From positions 1,054,001 to 1,118,000 of the forward strand of contig JABTUU010000002.1 in assembly GCA_015075275.1 (NCBI GenBank): 64,000 bases of DNA, read 5' to 3'. Positions 36,966 to 45,847 of this stretch are shown here, in pieces. The notes beneath the pieces were generated by a model, which saw nothing but the letters and a program-made list of their open reading frames with translations, did no database searches and had not been told where the DNA came from. Positions within the stretch are counted from its first letter, which is position 1, and each line of letters opens with the position of its first letter. The translations under genes were made by a program, and so were the position numbers. Source of the DNA: Anaerolineales bacterium. Lineage in GTDB: Bacteria > Chloroflexota > Anaerolineae > Anaerolineales > Villigracilaceae.

Positions 36966-38945
36966 ATGAACTTCATCACCCCTCCCTCCCGCCGCACATT
37001 CTGGCGCGTGATACTCGTTGTCACTGCCGCGCTGTCGTTGCTGTCCATTTTTGATTTGATCAATCTCGCCGCGAAGTTGGATGTAAATCTTTCAACGCAA
37101 ATCTCATGGCAGGCGGGGATTGCCGCGCTTGCGATGTTAACTTTGCTGGCGCTGTTGGGGCTGGGTGTCAGTTTGAGATCGGGCGACCAACTTTGGGGTC
37201 GAATCGAAGCGTTGGGTTTCATCCAAAAAAGAATCGGCATCGTTATCATCGTCGCCGCGTTGATGGGCTTTCCGCTCGTCATCTCGAATTCTTTTTTTCA
37301 ACAAATTCTCGGCGGTGAGGCGTGGGTGCGACTGCTCGTCTTTTGGATGTTCGCGCTCGCGGGCATGTGGGGCGTAAAAATTTTTCGCAACGAGTTGTCG
37401 TGGTCGGTCGCGCTGATCGCGTTCATGTTGTGTCAATCGGTTTTGCTTTTGCTCCTCATCAACATTCCATCGGTCACCGCGTATCCGTTTTCGATGGGCT
37501 GGTCGGAGACGAGCCGCTATTATTATCCGTCGCTGTTTCTCTCGCACAAAATTTTCGGCGAACAATTTGGATTGCCCATTCTTCATCCCACGTTACATTT
37601 TTTGCTCGCCGCGCCATATCTGTTCGACGCGCCGTTGTGGGCGCATCGTTTCTGGCAAACGTTTTTGCGACTCGCGCTCGCGGGCTTGATCGTGCCCGCG
37701 TTGATGTCGCGCCTTGCGATTCAGGATCGCGGCGTGAAAATTTTTGCAGGCATGTGGATGATCCTCTTTTTGTTGATGGGACCCATCTATCTGCATTTGA
37801 CAATCCCCGTGCTGATCCTCCTTTGGGGATTTTCGCCTCATTCCTCGACGCGGGCTTGGGTCGCCGTTCTTTTGGCTTCTCTCTGGGCTGGGACGAGTCG
37901 CGTCAACTGGTACGTGGTGCCAGGCATGATCGCCGCTGTGTTGTATTTGCTTGAAGTTCCGTTCAACGGGAAAAATTTCTGGCGATATATTTTCAAACCC
38001 GCCTCATGGTTTTTCGTTGGGACATTAACCGCGTTCGCTTCGATGCAGGTCTACATCGCTTTTTCGGGCATTCCCAACCCCGAAGATTTTTTCACCAGTT
38101 TATCTTCGCCGTTGTTGTGGTATCGCTTACTGCCGAACGAATCGTACGCGTTCGGAATTTTGCCCGCCGCGCTCTTCGTCTCCCTCCCAATGTGGATCGT
38201 GCTGTACGCCCAATTTCGCTCCTGCCGCGCGGACTGGCATCCCGTGCGAATACTTTTCATCCTCGCCGCGTTGCTCGCGCTGTTCGTCGGCGGGTTGATC
38301 GTCAGCCTCAAGATTGGCGGCGGCGCGGACTTGCACAACCTCGACGCATATTTCACCATGCTGTTGATCGTGTTTTCATATTTGGTCTTTGCAAGATACA
38401 CTCCCGAAGACCAACAAAAACGGACTGCGGAATTCATTCCGCTACCCTGGGGCAACGTAATGTCTGTGATTGTCATCCCTATCCTGTTTTTGACTCAATC
38501 GAATATCGCCTTCAAAACCTACGACCCCTCCCGAACCGACGCGGTCTTGCAGAGTTTGCAGGCAAACGTGGACGAGGTCAATGCGGACGGCGGCGAGATT
38601 CTCTTCATCACGCAACGGCACCTCATTTCGATGGGAATGCTCCATGATGTCACCCTCGTCCCTGAATATGAACGCGAAGAACTGATGGAAATGGCGATGT
38701 CGAACAACGAGGCGTTTCTCGCTCACTTCAAGCAAGAGATGGAATCCCAGCGCTTCGACCTGATCGTCGTTGACCCGCTGACATTCAAGATCCTTGCCCG
38801 CCGCCGCGCCTTCTCAGAGGAGAATAACGCCTGGGTGCGCGGCATCATGCGTCCGATCTTGTGCAATTACCACCTTGAAGAGTCCTTCCCCCAAGACGGA
38901 GTTGCTTTATATACTCCGCAAGAAGGGGAAAGGGTATGCCCCTAA
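36966..38945 (+). CDS. Large polytopic membrane protein, paralogue B
   Basis: 659 residues, about 12 transmembrane helices plus a C-terminal soluble domain (EILFITQRHLISMGML; LVPEYEREELMEMAMSNNEAF). Paralogue of the protein at 32715, sharing MGWSE..., KIGGG.DLHN and the soluble-tail motifs. The pair flanks wecE and a methyltransferase, so a duplication of a membrane enzyme in the glycan pathway is likely. No family signature I can name; GT-C-like assembly or polymerisation is a guess. No SD; a family C palindrome ends 6 bp upstream. Confidence 0.7.
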   Translation: MNFITPPSRRTFWRVILVVTAALSLLSIFDLINLAAKLDVNLSTQISWQAGIAALAMLTLLALLGLGVSLRSGDQLWGRIEALGFIQKRIGIVIIVAALMGFPLVISNSFFQQILGGEAWVRLLVFWMFALAGMWGVKIFRNELSWSVALIAFMLCQSVLLLLLINIPSVTAYPFSMGWSETSRYYYPSLFLSHKIFGEQFGLPILHPTLHFLLAAPYLFDAPLWAHRFWQTFLRLALAGLIVPALMSRLAIQDRGVKIFAGMWMILFLLMGPIYLHLTIPVLILLWGFSPHSSTRAWVAVLLASLWAGTSRVNWYVVPGMIAAVLYLLEVPFNGKNFWRYIFKPASWFFVGTLTAFASMQVYIAFSGIPNPEDFFTSLSSPLLWYRLLPNESYAFGILPAALFVSLPMWIVLYAQFRSCRADWHPVRILFILAALLALFVGGLIVSLKIGGGADLHNLDAYFTMLLIVFSYLVFARYTPEDQQKRTAEFIPLPWGNVMSVIVIPILFLTQSNIAFKTYDPSRTDAVLQSLQANVDEVNADGGEILFITQRHLISMGMLHDVTLVPEYEREELMEMAMSNNEAFLAHFKQEMESQRFDLIVVDPLTFKILARRRAFSEENNAWVRGIMRPILCNYHLEESFPQDGVALYTPQEGERVCP

Positions 38946-39014
38946 TTACTTCTCCAACACCACCAACAACCGCGTCGCAAACAGGGAGGGGAACAGGTCG
39001 AGCAATTTCTCCAT
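38946..39014 (-). other. 22-codon remnant resembling a methyltransferase C-terminus
   Basis: Right after the stop of the fusion gene at 39020, the minus strand reads a short frame MEKLLDLFPSLFATRLLVVL then EK and stop. Such a phrase is reminiscent of the C-terminal strand of class I methyltransferases. Probably a gene remnant or displaced tail; not proposed as a gene. Confidence 0.3.
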
Positions 39015-39019
39015 GGTTT

Positions 39020-40453
39020 TTATACAAATTTTATCCGTCGCGCCGCAAATGCCACCATGCGCAACAATAGCAGTCCATGTTTCCATCTTGAAATATTTGT
39101 CGAACCATACGTCCGTTCGCGGTAGCGGATGGGCAGGTCAATGATTTTGAGATTCAATTTTGCGGCGCCGAAGATCAGGTCGAAATCGCCGAACGGGTCG
39201 AAATCGCCGAAGTACGAACGGTTTGCGGCGATGCGTTCGTAATCGTCCTTCCACATCACTTTTGTGCCGCACAACGTATCCTTGATCGGCTGACTCAACA
39301 ACCACGAAAACGCGAGACTGAAAAATTTATTGCCGAAAAAATTCAACGTCTGCATCGCTTCTTTTTCCATCGGGTACACCAGCCGCACGCCGTTGATAAA
39401 TTCGCCCTTGCCCGAAACGAGCGCGTCATAAAAACGCGGCAGGTCTTCGGGCGGCACGGTCAGGTCTGCGTCAAGGATCATCAACACATCGCCAGTGGCT
39501 TTGGTGAAACCGAGTCGCACCGCGTCCGCTTTGCCGATGCCCGACTGTTGGAGAATCAGGCTGGGGGTCGAGAGATGCGAAGCAGCTTCACGTTGGATCG
39601 CCGCGTACGTGTCATCCTTCGAATGTCCCTCGACGAAAACGAGTTCTGTCGCGCGTCCCATTGTTGGAGTCCGCTCGAAGATAGATTTGATGTTGCCCGA
39701 CTCATTCCGCGCGGGGACAATGACCGACACCTTCGGCTCTTGTTCGCGTTGGACGGCTGGGCGCGCGACCACGAAGTTCGACAACGCGAGATGCTGTAGG
39801 GGCCACAAGCGGACGAGGATCTTGTTCGCCAGCCCGCCGAGCGGAAGCGGAAACAGAATCTCTTGCGTGATTTGCACTGGCTCGAAACCCTCGAGGCGCA
39901 TCAACCCGCGAATATCTTCGCGCGTCAGCCAGTTTTGATACAGATCGGGTGTGGCGAGTCCCAACGATTGCGCGATGCCAAGCGGCGCTTGCCAAAACCT
40001 GCTGTAAAAGTTGACGATGACTCGCGTGCGCGGTGCGCAGAGTCTTTTGATCTCTTGCAATACGCGCTGCACATCCCACAGGTCGTTGACGAGGTCGGAT
40101 AGGATGATGAAGTCGAACGTCTCGTCGAGCGCAGAAAGATCGTGTGCGTCGGCTTCGATGAATTCGATGTTCGGGTATTTTTGTTTTGCTCGGCGGATCA
40201 TCTCCGGTGAAAAGTCCACGCCCACGCCGCGCGAAGGATTCAACGCGCCAAGCAATCTCCCGTCCGCACAGCCGAGTTCGAGCGTTCGCGAGTTCGGCGG
40301 AACGCGAAAACGATAGATTTCCGCAAGTCTCTTGTGATACCAAGCCCCCATTCCGCGCCATTCATCGCGTTTGCGGGCGATGGCATCCCAGTGAGCGCTG
40401 CGAGATTGTTGGTAGACGCGCATAGCGGCGTTGAAAGCGGAGAATTTTTCCAT
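39020..40453 (-). CDS. Methyltransferase-glycosyltransferase family 2 fusion
   Basis: 477 residues with two enzymes in one chain. Residues about 1-215: class I SAM methyltransferase (motif I RTLELGCADGRLLGAL, then GVGVDFSPEMI, EADAHDL, FDFIILSDLVNDLWD). Residues about 240-477: GT-A family 2 glycosyltransferase (VSVIVPARNESGNI, VEGHSKDDT, ILDADLTVPPEDLP with the DxD, DTLCGTKVMWKDDY, YRERTYGSTNISRWKHG). The GT part resembles polyprenyl-phosphate mannose/glucose synthases. It is the only gene in this locus section on the minus strand, divergent from the MarR-type regulator. The order suggests sugar transfer coupled to methylation; no proof. Confidence 0.88.
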   Translation of the reverse strand: MEKFSAFNAAMRVYQQSRSAHWDAIARKRDEWRGMGAWYHKRLAEIYRFRVPPNSRTLELGCADGRLLGALNPSRGVGVDFSPEMIRRAKQKYPNIEFIEADAHDLSALDETFDFIILSDLVNDLWDVQRVLQEIKRLCAPRTRVIVNFYSRFWQAPLGIAQSLGLATPDLYQNWLTREDIRGLMRLEGFEPVQITQEILFPLPLGGLANKILVRLWPLQHLALSNFVVARPAVQREQEPKVSVIVPARNESGNIKSIFERTPTMGRATELVFVEGHSKDDTYAAIQREAASHLSTPSLILQQSGIGKADAVRLGFTKATGDVLMILDADLTVPPEDLPRFYDALVSGKGEFINGVRLVYPMEKEAMQTLNFFGNKFFSLAFSWLLSQPIKDTLCGTKVMWKDDYERIAANRSYFGDFDPFGDFDLIFGAAKLNLKIIDLPIRYRERTYGSTNISRWKHGLLLLRMVAFAARRIKFV

Positions 40454-40496
40454 TGCCTGATTGTAGCAGTTTTGGGCGGCTAGATGAATGGCGTAC

Positions 40497-40545
40497 TTGA
40501 CCCATTCCGGAATAAGGCTATAATTCAGTTACTGAATTTTGAACC
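40497..40545 (+). promoter_or_regulatory. Promoter/operator of the MarR-type regulator operon
   Basis: -35 TTGACC (40497-40502), 16-bp spacer, -10 TATAAT (40519-40524). The palindrome AATTCAG-NNN-CTGAATT (40522-40538) overlaps the -10 box and predicted start point, a position suited to repression. 40517-40545 matches 24970-24998 before gmd at 25 of 29 positions. Confidence 0.8.
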
Positions 40546-40546
40546 G

Positions 40547-41032
40547 ATGAATCCTATGGAAACCACAAACGAAGAAATCCGCGAACTTACCCTGCTTGAA
40601 AACATCGAGAATGACCCTGATGTGAATCAGTCTGCGTTGGCGACTCAACTTGGCGTTGCGGTGGGAACCGTGAATTGGCATCTTAAGCGGCTTATCGCAA
40701 AAGGATATGTTAAGGCGATGCGCGCCGAACGCAAGAAGTTGCGGTACATCATTACGCCCGAAGGCATCGCCCTACGCGCTCGCCTCGCGGTGGATTATGT
40801 CGAGCGCTCGTTTTCGATCTATCGTAAAACGCGCCAACGTGTGAAAGAACACCTTGCGAAAGTTCATGCGGCGGGATTTGATTGCGTTCGCATCGTCGGC
40901 AAAGGCGATGTGGTAGATGTGTGCAAGCTTACCTGCCTTGAGCAGAATGTCGCTATCGTGAACGATAAAAACGTCCCCACGATTCAGGTGGACGGATTTA
41001 AAGTGACTCTCAACATGGATGTAAAACGATGA
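40547..41032 (+). CDS. MarR-type EPS-associated winged-helix regulator
   Basis: 161 residues. The N-terminal winged helix (about 12-95) reads ENDPDVNQSALATQLGVAVG then VNWHLKRLIAKGYVKA and LRYIITPEGIALRARL, closely resembling the MarR-like regulators found in exopolysaccharide loci. A C-terminal ~65-residue domain contains CVRIVGKGDVVDVCKLTCLEQN, possibly a ligand-sensing region. ATG 40547 or 40556 may be the true start. The next gene overlaps by 4 bp. Its promoter holds a palindrome also found before gmd, so it probably controls itself and the GDP-fucose genes. Confidence 0.85.
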   Translation: MNPMETTNEEIRELTLLENIENDPDVNQSALATQLGVAVGTVNWHLKRLIAKGYVKAMRAERKKLRYIITPEGIALRARLAVDYVERSFSIYRKTRQRVKEHLAKVHAAGFDCVRIVGKGDVVDVCKLTCLEQNVAIVNDKNVPTIQVDGFKVTLNMDVKR

Positions 41033-42033
41033 AACATATTTTAATTACTGGCGGCGCGGGATATATCGGTTCGCTTTTGACCTCCGAACTGTTGCGGCTT
41101 GGGTACCGAGTCAGCGTCCTCGACTCGTTGCTCTTTGGCGGCGAAGCGATCGTGCCGTTTTTACATCATCCCAATTTCCATTTTGTCAAAACCGACGTGA
41201 CCGAACCGCGCGCTGTGAAAGACTCGCTTAAGGACGGATGGCAAAAACCTGACGCAGTGATTCATCTCGCCGCAATTGTGGGATTCCCCGCGTGTCAGGC
41301 AGTGGGCAAACAAGTGGCTTGGAAGTACAACGTCGATTCGACAAAAATGGTTTTCGAGCAAGCCGCCGACTTGGGCGTGGAGCGATTTGTGTTTGCCTCC
41401 ACGTACAGCAACTATGGACTAAGCCCCGATGGCAAGCCCGTCACCGAAGAGTCGCCGTTGAATCCGCAATCGCTGTATGCAGAGACGAAGATCGCGGCGG
41501 AAGAATTTTTACTCTCGCAAAAAGATTCGTCAACCGCGCCGTTGTTGTTCCGCTTTGCCACGTTATACGGCTTGTCTCCTCGCACACGCTTTGACTTGAT
41601 CGTGAATCAATTCGTGCTGGAGGCGTTTACCAAACGTGTGTTGATCATCTATCAACGTGGGTACTCGCGTTCGTTCGTCCACATCCGCGATGTGGCTAGA
41701 GGCGTCATCATGGGACTCGAAGCCGAGCAGTCGAAGATTCGCGGACAGATCTTCAACCTCGGCACGGATAACGGCAACTACTCAAAAGATGACATTGTCG
41801 CGTTGGTTCGCAAGCGCATGCCCGAAGTGGAGATCGAATACAAAGACCTGACCTTTGGCGGCGATATGCGCGACATTACCGTGTCGTTTGCCAAGATCAA
41901 GAGCGTGCTGGGCTTCGATACGACGCTGGATGTAGACGACGGCATCCGTGAATTATTGTTCGCGTTGAAAACAGGACTCATCCAAAACCCAACTGATACG
42001 CGTTATCGCAACGCGCAGTTTATTGTGCAGTGA
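41029..42033 (+). CDS. NAD-dependent sugar epimerase/dehydratase (SDR)
   Basis: 334-residue extended SDR. NAD-binding ITGGAGYIGSLLTSELL (residues 4-20), HLAAIVG, catalytic Ser/Tyr/Lys as FASTYSNYG and YAETKIAAE (about 144), RFATLYGLSPR, and FVHIRDVARG. Similar to UDP-glucose 4-epimerase-like and GDP/dTDP-sugar-modifying enzymes; the exact substrate is not readable. ATGA overlap with the regulator gene implies one operon. Confidence 0.85.
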   Translation: MKHILITGGAGYIGSLLTSELLRLGYRVSVLDSLLFGGEAIVPFLHHPNFHFVKTDVTEPRAVKDSLKDGWQKPDAVIHLAAIVGFPACQAVGKQVAWKYNVDSTKMVFEQAADLGVERFVFASTYSNYGLSPDGKPVTEESPLNPQSLYAETKIAAEEFLLSQKDSSTAPLLFRFATLYGLSPRTRFDLIVNQFVLEAFTKRVLIIYQRGYSRSFVHIRDVARGVIMGLEAEQSKIRGQIFNLGTDNGNYSKDDIVALVRKRMPEVEIEYKDLTFGGDMRDITVSFAKIKSVLGFDTTLDVDDGIRELLFALKTGLIQNPTDTRYRNAQFIVQ

Positions 42034-42066
42034 GTTTAAGGTCAAAGGTTTAAAGTTGAAGGTTAA
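42034..42066. repeat. Left arm of inverted repeat, family E
   Basis: Made of the words AAGGTCAAAGG, TTTAAAG and TTGAAGGTTAAG. Its inverted partner is at 42483-42519; the four-helix-bundle gene lies between. Confidence 0.6.
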
Positions 42067-42071
42067 GAGAA

Positions 42072-42488
42072 ATGACAACGGCAAAAAAGTTTGAAGAATT
42101 GGAAGTTTGGCAGAGATCTAAAGAACTGACCAATTTAATTTACAAATGTTCCACCGATGGCGCATTTGCACGCGATTTTGGCTTACGCGACCAGATGCGT
42201 CGGGCGGCAGTTTCGATCATGTCAAATATTGCAGAAGGCTTTGAGAGTTCAACGCAATCCATATTCATCCAATATTTGGGGCGGGCAAAAGGATCGGCTG
42301 GCGAAGTGTGCGCCCAACTTTACATTGCAAAGGATCAGGGATATATCTCTGACGAAGATTTTAGTAGCCTTTTTTCAATGACAGAGATATGTAGTAAACA
42401 GCTTGCAAGATTTATTCAATATTTGGAATCTCAACCTAACTCACGCCGCGTGAAAGAGGAGGGAGTAACTTATGATGTCCATCCTTAA
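42072..42488 (+). CDS. Four-helix-bundle protein (23S rRNA intervening-sequence protein family)
   Basis: 138 residues of the S23/IVP family: [19 protein letters not shown] at the N-terminus, [21 protein letters not shown] (about 46-66), [19 protein letters not shown], and a final helix [12 protein letters not shown]. Family members form four-helix bundles, were first found inside 23S rRNA intervening sequences, and resemble the Avd proteins of diversity-generating retroelements; their function is unknown. Here it lies inside a sugar-nucleotide operon, enclosed by inverted repeats, and its end overlaps the fcl start by 17 bp. No SD-rich leader of its own apart from AAGAGA. Confidence 0.88.
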   Translation: MTTAKKFEELEVWQRSKELTNLIYKCSTDGAFARDFGLRDQMRRAAVSIMSNIAEGFESSTQSIFIQYLGRAKGSAGEVCAQLYIAKDQGYISDEDFSSLFSMTEICSKQLARFIQYLESQPNSRRVKEEGVTYDVHP

Positions 42489-43452
42489 ACCTTCAAACCT
42501 TCAACCTTCAACCTATTGGCAAACCAAAAAAGTCATCGTCACGGGCGGAAGCGGCTTCCTCGGCTCGTTCGTCGTCGAGAAACTACAAGCGCGCGGCGCG
42601 AAAGATATTTTTGTCCCACGCAGTAAGCAGTACGATCTACGAAAATCGGAAGACATCTCGCGCGTTCTGAATGATTTCAAAGCGGACATGGTCATCCACC
42701 TCGCCGCGCTGGCGGGGGGAATCGGCGCCAACATGGGGCGACCTGCCGAATTTTTCTACGACAATCTGATGATGGGCGTGCCGTTGCTTCATCAGGCGTG
42801 GCAAAACGGAATCGAAAAATTCGTTGCCGTCGGTTCGATCTGTTCGTATCCTAAGTTCACGCCGATTCCCTTCAAGGAAGAGGAACTTTGGAACGGCTAC
42901 CCCGAAGAGACAAATGCTCCCTACGGCTTGGCGAAGAAAATGTTGCTCGTGCAGTCGCAATCCTATCGCCAGCAATATGGATACAACTCGATTTACCTCA
43001 TGCCTGTGAATCTGTTCGGTCCGCGCGATAACTTTGACTTGGCGACCTCGCACGTCATCCCCGCGTTGATCCGCAAAACGGTCGAAGCGACCGAACGCGG
43101 CGACAAGCAGATCCCCGCGTGGGGCGATGGCTCGCCGACGCGCGAATTCCTCTACGTGGAAGACGCCGCCGATGGAATTGTGAATGCCGCAGAAAAATAC
43201 AACGGCTCCGAGCCTGTTAATCTTGGTTCGGGCTATGAAATCTCCATCAAGGACCTCGTGGAGATGACCGCGAAGATGACAGGCTTCACAGGCAAAATTG
43301 TCTGGCAGACCGACAAGCCCAACGGTCAACCCCGCCGCGCGTTGGATGTCAGCCGCGCGAAAGAATATTTCGGTTGGAGCGCGCAAGTTCCCTTTGAAGA
43401 GGGGATGAGGCGCACGATTGAGTGGTTCAAAGCAAACGGGTCGAAGGTTTAA
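42472..43452 (+). CDS. fcl: GDP-L-fucose synthase
   Basis: 326-residue SDR (WcaG/Fcl) that epimerises and reduces GDP-4-keto-6-deoxymannose to GDP-L-fucose with NADPH, completing the pathway begun by gmd. [16 protein letters not shown] (about 21-36), [48 protein letters not shown] catalytic Tyr/Lys (about 144), [21 protein letters not shown]. Full length. Residues 4-14 ([11 protein letters not shown]) are encoded by the family E repeat, so the N-terminus extends the usual start by about 14 residues. SD GGAGGG lies in the upstream gene. Confidence 0.93.
   Translation: MMSILKPSNLQPSTYWQTKKVIVTGGSGFLGSFVVEKLQARGAKDIFVPRSKQYDLRKSEDISRVLNDFKADMVIHLAALAGGIGANMGRPAEFFYDNLMMGVPLLHQAWQNGIEKFVAVGSICSYPKFTPIPFKEEELWNGYPEETNAPYGLAKKMLLVQSQSYRQQYGYNSIYLMPVNLFGPRDNFDLATSHVIPALIRKTVEATERGDKQIPAWGDGSPTREFLYVEDAADGIVNAAEKYNGSEPVNLGSGYEISIKDLVEMTAKMTGFTGKIVWQTDKPNGQPRRALDVSRAKEYFGWSAQVPFEEGMRRTIEWFKANGSKV
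42483..42519. repeat. Right arm of inverted repeat, family E
   Basis: Words TTAAACCTTCAAACC and TTCAACCTTCAACC, the reverse complement style of 42034-42066; it is also coding sequence for the N-terminus of fcl. Confidence 0.6.
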
Positions 43453-43504
43453 GGTCGAAGACGGTAGACTCTCTGCTTTTAATCTTCAACCTTTGACTTG
43501 CAAC
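43445..43504. repeat. Compact palindromic copy of family E
   Basis: AAGGTTTAAGGTCGAAG on the left and CTTCAACCTTTGACTT on the right, separated by about 25 bp. Shows how the two arms look without an enclosed gene. Situated between fcl and wzm. Confidence 0.6.
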
Positions 43505-43514
43505 GAAAGAGATC

Positions 43515-44360
43515 ATGTCTGAAACTGCCAAATACGAACCGCACACCGTTTACATCAAACCCTCCAAAGGCCTTTCTTCTTTGAATTTAAGCGACCTGTG
43601 GATTTACCGTGAATTAATTTACTTTATGGTCTGGCGCGATATTAAAGTGAAATACAAACAAACTTTATTAGGCATGGCTTGGGCGGTGGTGCAACCTGTG
43701 ATGACCATGTTGGTGTTCACCTTCCTGTTTGATAAAGTCGCCAAGCTCCCCACCGAAGGGATTCCGTACCCCGTGTTTTCATTCACGGCTTTACTGCCGT
43801 GGGGTTTATTCGTCACTGCATTAAATCAGGGAAGCCGTGCGTTGGTGGCGCATCAAAACATGGTTACGAAAATTTATTTTCCGCGTTTAATTTTGCCTAC
43901 CGCTTCCGTCTTTGCAGGCCTGGTGGATTTCGTTATTGCGTTCTTCATCCTCGTCGCGTTGATGCTTTATTATCAAGTGACACCTGCCTGGCATTTAATC
44001 TGGACGCTCCCGCTTTTTCTTTTGCTGGCGATTATTACCGCATTGGGCGTTGCCCTGTGGCTTTCGGCGATTAACGTGCAATATCGAGATGTCAATCAGG
44101 CGCTTCCGTTTCTGACTCAGTTTTGGCTGTTTGCCACGCCCGTAGCCTATTCTGCCTCGGTCATTTCCGCCAAATGGCAGGTGGTTTATTCCTTAAATCC
44201 GATGGCGGGCGTGGTCAACGGATTCCGCTGGGCGTTGCTCGGCGTGGGCAACGGACCCGACCTCACGTTTTGGGTTTCAGCCACCATTTCAATTTTGATT
44301 TTTATTTCAGGCCTCTTCTATTTCAAGAGCATGGAAAAAACTTTTGCGGATACGATATAA
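43515..44360 (+). CDS. wzm: Polysaccharide ABC exporter permease (Wzm-like)
   Basis: 281-residue ABC-2 permease with six transmembrane helices. Typical motifs: RELIYFMVWRDIKVKYKQTLLGMAWAVVQP (about 30-59), VPxxV-like loop LPTEGIPYPVFSFTALLPWG, and NQGSRALVAHQNMVTKIYFPRLILP. Such permeases with their Wzt partner export lipid-linked polysaccharide across the inner membrane. The Wzt gene lies 120 bp downstream, separated by a family A repeat. Confidence 0.92.
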   Translation: MSETAKYEPHTVYIKPSKGLSSLNLSDLWIYRELIYFMVWRDIKVKYKQTLLGMAWAVVQPVMTMLVFTFLFDKVAKLPTEGIPYPVFSFTALLPWGLFVTALNQGSRALVAHQNMVTKIYFPRLILPTASVFAGLVDFVIAFFILVALMLYYQVTPAWHLIWTLPLFLLLAIITALGVALWLSAINVQYRDVNQALPFLTQFWLFATPVAYSASVISAKWQVVYSLNPMAGVVNGFRWALLGVGNGPDLTFWVSATISILIFISGLFYFKSMEKTFADTI

Positions 44361-44363
44361 CCT

Positions 44364-44464
44364 CGTCATTGCAAGGAGGGCGTTCTTTGCCCGACGAAGC
44401 AATCTCCAACATAATATATGAGATTGCTTCGCCACAAATAACAAGAGCGTGGCTCGCAATGACG
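44364..44464. repeat. Palindromic intergenic repeat, family A
   Basis: CGTCATTGC...GACGAAGCAATCTCC - loop - GAGATTGCTTCG...GCTCGCAATGACG. Complete copy between wzm and wzt; it could form a hairpin in the mRNA between these two operon genes. Confidence 0.8.
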
Positions 44465-44479
44465 AAGTAGTGAGACCTT

Positions 44480-45772
44480 ATGACAACTGCTATTAGTGTA
44501 AAAAACATCGGTAAGCAATATAAAATCGGCGCGGCGGAGACGAAATTCCGCTATAACATGTTGCGAGACGTGATTATGGATACCGTCACAGCGCCTGTAC
44601 GAATCGCCAAAGCCTTAGTGGGCAAATCGGACCGACGCATGAATCAAAATTATGTTTGGGCTTTGAAAGATGTTTCGTTTGATTTAGAGGAAGGCAAAGT
44701 ATTAGGCATTGTCGGCAGGAACGGCGCGGGCAAAAGCACATTGCTGAAAATCCTTTCACGCGTCACTGAACCGACGGTTGGAACAGTCACCGTGCGCGGA
44801 CGGGTTGGTTCATTGCTGGAAGTTGGCACAGGCTTTCACCCCGAGCTTTCTGGCAGGGAAAATATTTATATGAACGGCGCCATTCTCGGTATGAAGCGGG
44901 CGGAAATCGACTCTAAATTTGATGAGATTGTAGATTTCTCTGAGGTCAGTCAGTTCATTGATACGCCTGTAAAACGCTATTCTTCTGGAATGTATTTACG
45001 TTTGGCATTTGCAGTGGCGGCGCATCTTGAACCTGAAATTTTAGTTGTAGATGAAGTATTGGCGGTGGGCGACGCTGAATTTCAAAAAAAATGTTTGGGG
45101 AAAATGGGCGATGTGGCACAACAAGGTCGCACGGTTTTATTTGTCAGCCATAACATGTCTGCTATTTTGCGTTTGACTCAAGAGGCGATTGTCTTGAACA
45201 AGGGTCAAATGATTATGCGCGCGCCTTCGCAAGAGGCGGTGGATTATTATTTGTCATCGGGGCAATCGCAGGCGGGCGAGAAATTTTGGGAGGCGGAAGA
45301 TCTCAGCGTGGCAAATGCTGAGTTTACGCCGATCAGTTTAAAGGTCAAGGAAAGAAGCGAAAAGGTCGTGGATACTGTCCGTTCTACAGAATCCGTTTTT
45401 ATCGAATTCGAATATCAATTAAATTCATCCATTACGGGTTTGCGCGTTGGGCTGTATGTGAGCACCATGCGCGGCGAATATATTTTTACGTCGTTTGACA
45501 CGGACGATGCCGCGTTGTATGAAAATTTTGATACGCGCAGCGCGGGGCGTTATGTGAGTCGCGCAGAAATTCCCGCCGATATTTTCAATGAAGGGCGTTA
45601 CATGGTGGGTGTGAATGCCAGTTCGTTTGGCGTGAAGCGCTATTTTATGGATGAAAATGCGTTGGCGTTCAATGTAGATATTTCTGGCGCGCCTGGCACG
45701 CAATGGGGCGAGCCGCGCGTGGGACCTGTGCGCCCGCGTTTGAATTGGAAGATTGAAAAGATAGATAATTAG
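44480..45772 (+). CDS. wzt: Polysaccharide ABC exporter ATP-binding protein (Wzt-like)
   Basis: 430 residues. ATPase domain 1-250: Walker A GRNGAGKST (about 80), signature YSSGMYLRLAFA, Walker B ILVVDEVLAVGD, and the H-loop FVSHN. An extra C-terminal ~170-residue beta-sandwich follows (VFIEFEYQLNSSITGLRVGLY; ENALAFNVDIS), as in Wzt proteins whose C-terminal domain recognises the finished polysaccharide. Works with the upstream Wzm permease. Confidence 0.93.
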   Translation: MTTAISVKNIGKQYKIGAAETKFRYNMLRDVIMDTVTAPVRIAKALVGKSDRRMNQNYVWALKDVSFDLEEGKVLGIVGRNGAGKSTLLKILSRVTEPTVGTVTVRGRVGSLLEVGTGFHPELSGRENIYMNGAILGMKRAEIDSKFDEIVDFSEVSQFIDTPVKRYSSGMYLRLAFAVAAHLEPEILVVDEVLAVGDAEFQKKCLGKMGDVAQQGRTVLFVSHNMSAILRLTQEAIVLNKGQMIMRAPSQEAVDYYLSSGQSQAGEKFWEAEDLSVANAEFTPISLKVKERSEKVVDTVRSTESVFIEFEYQLNSSITGLRVGLYVSTMRGEYIFTSFDTDDAALYENFDTRSAGRYVSRAEIPADIFNEGRYMVGVNASSFGVKRYFMDENALAFNVDISGAPGTQWGEPRVGPVRPRLNWKIEKIDN

Positions 45773-45775
45773 AGA

Positions 45776-45847
45776 AGTAGAGGGTTAGAGAATTGTAGGT
45801 CGCGCTTGTAGTGTGACTTGCGATCTTTGACTTGTAACTTAAAACAT
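45776..45847. repeat. Simple-word repeat, family H
   Basis: Words AGGGTTAGAG, GTAGTGTGACTTGCGATC and GACTTGTAACTT, running up to the ATG at 45848. The same CTTGTAACTT word occurs inverted inside the glycosyltransferase at 53179-53202. Confidence 0.45.
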
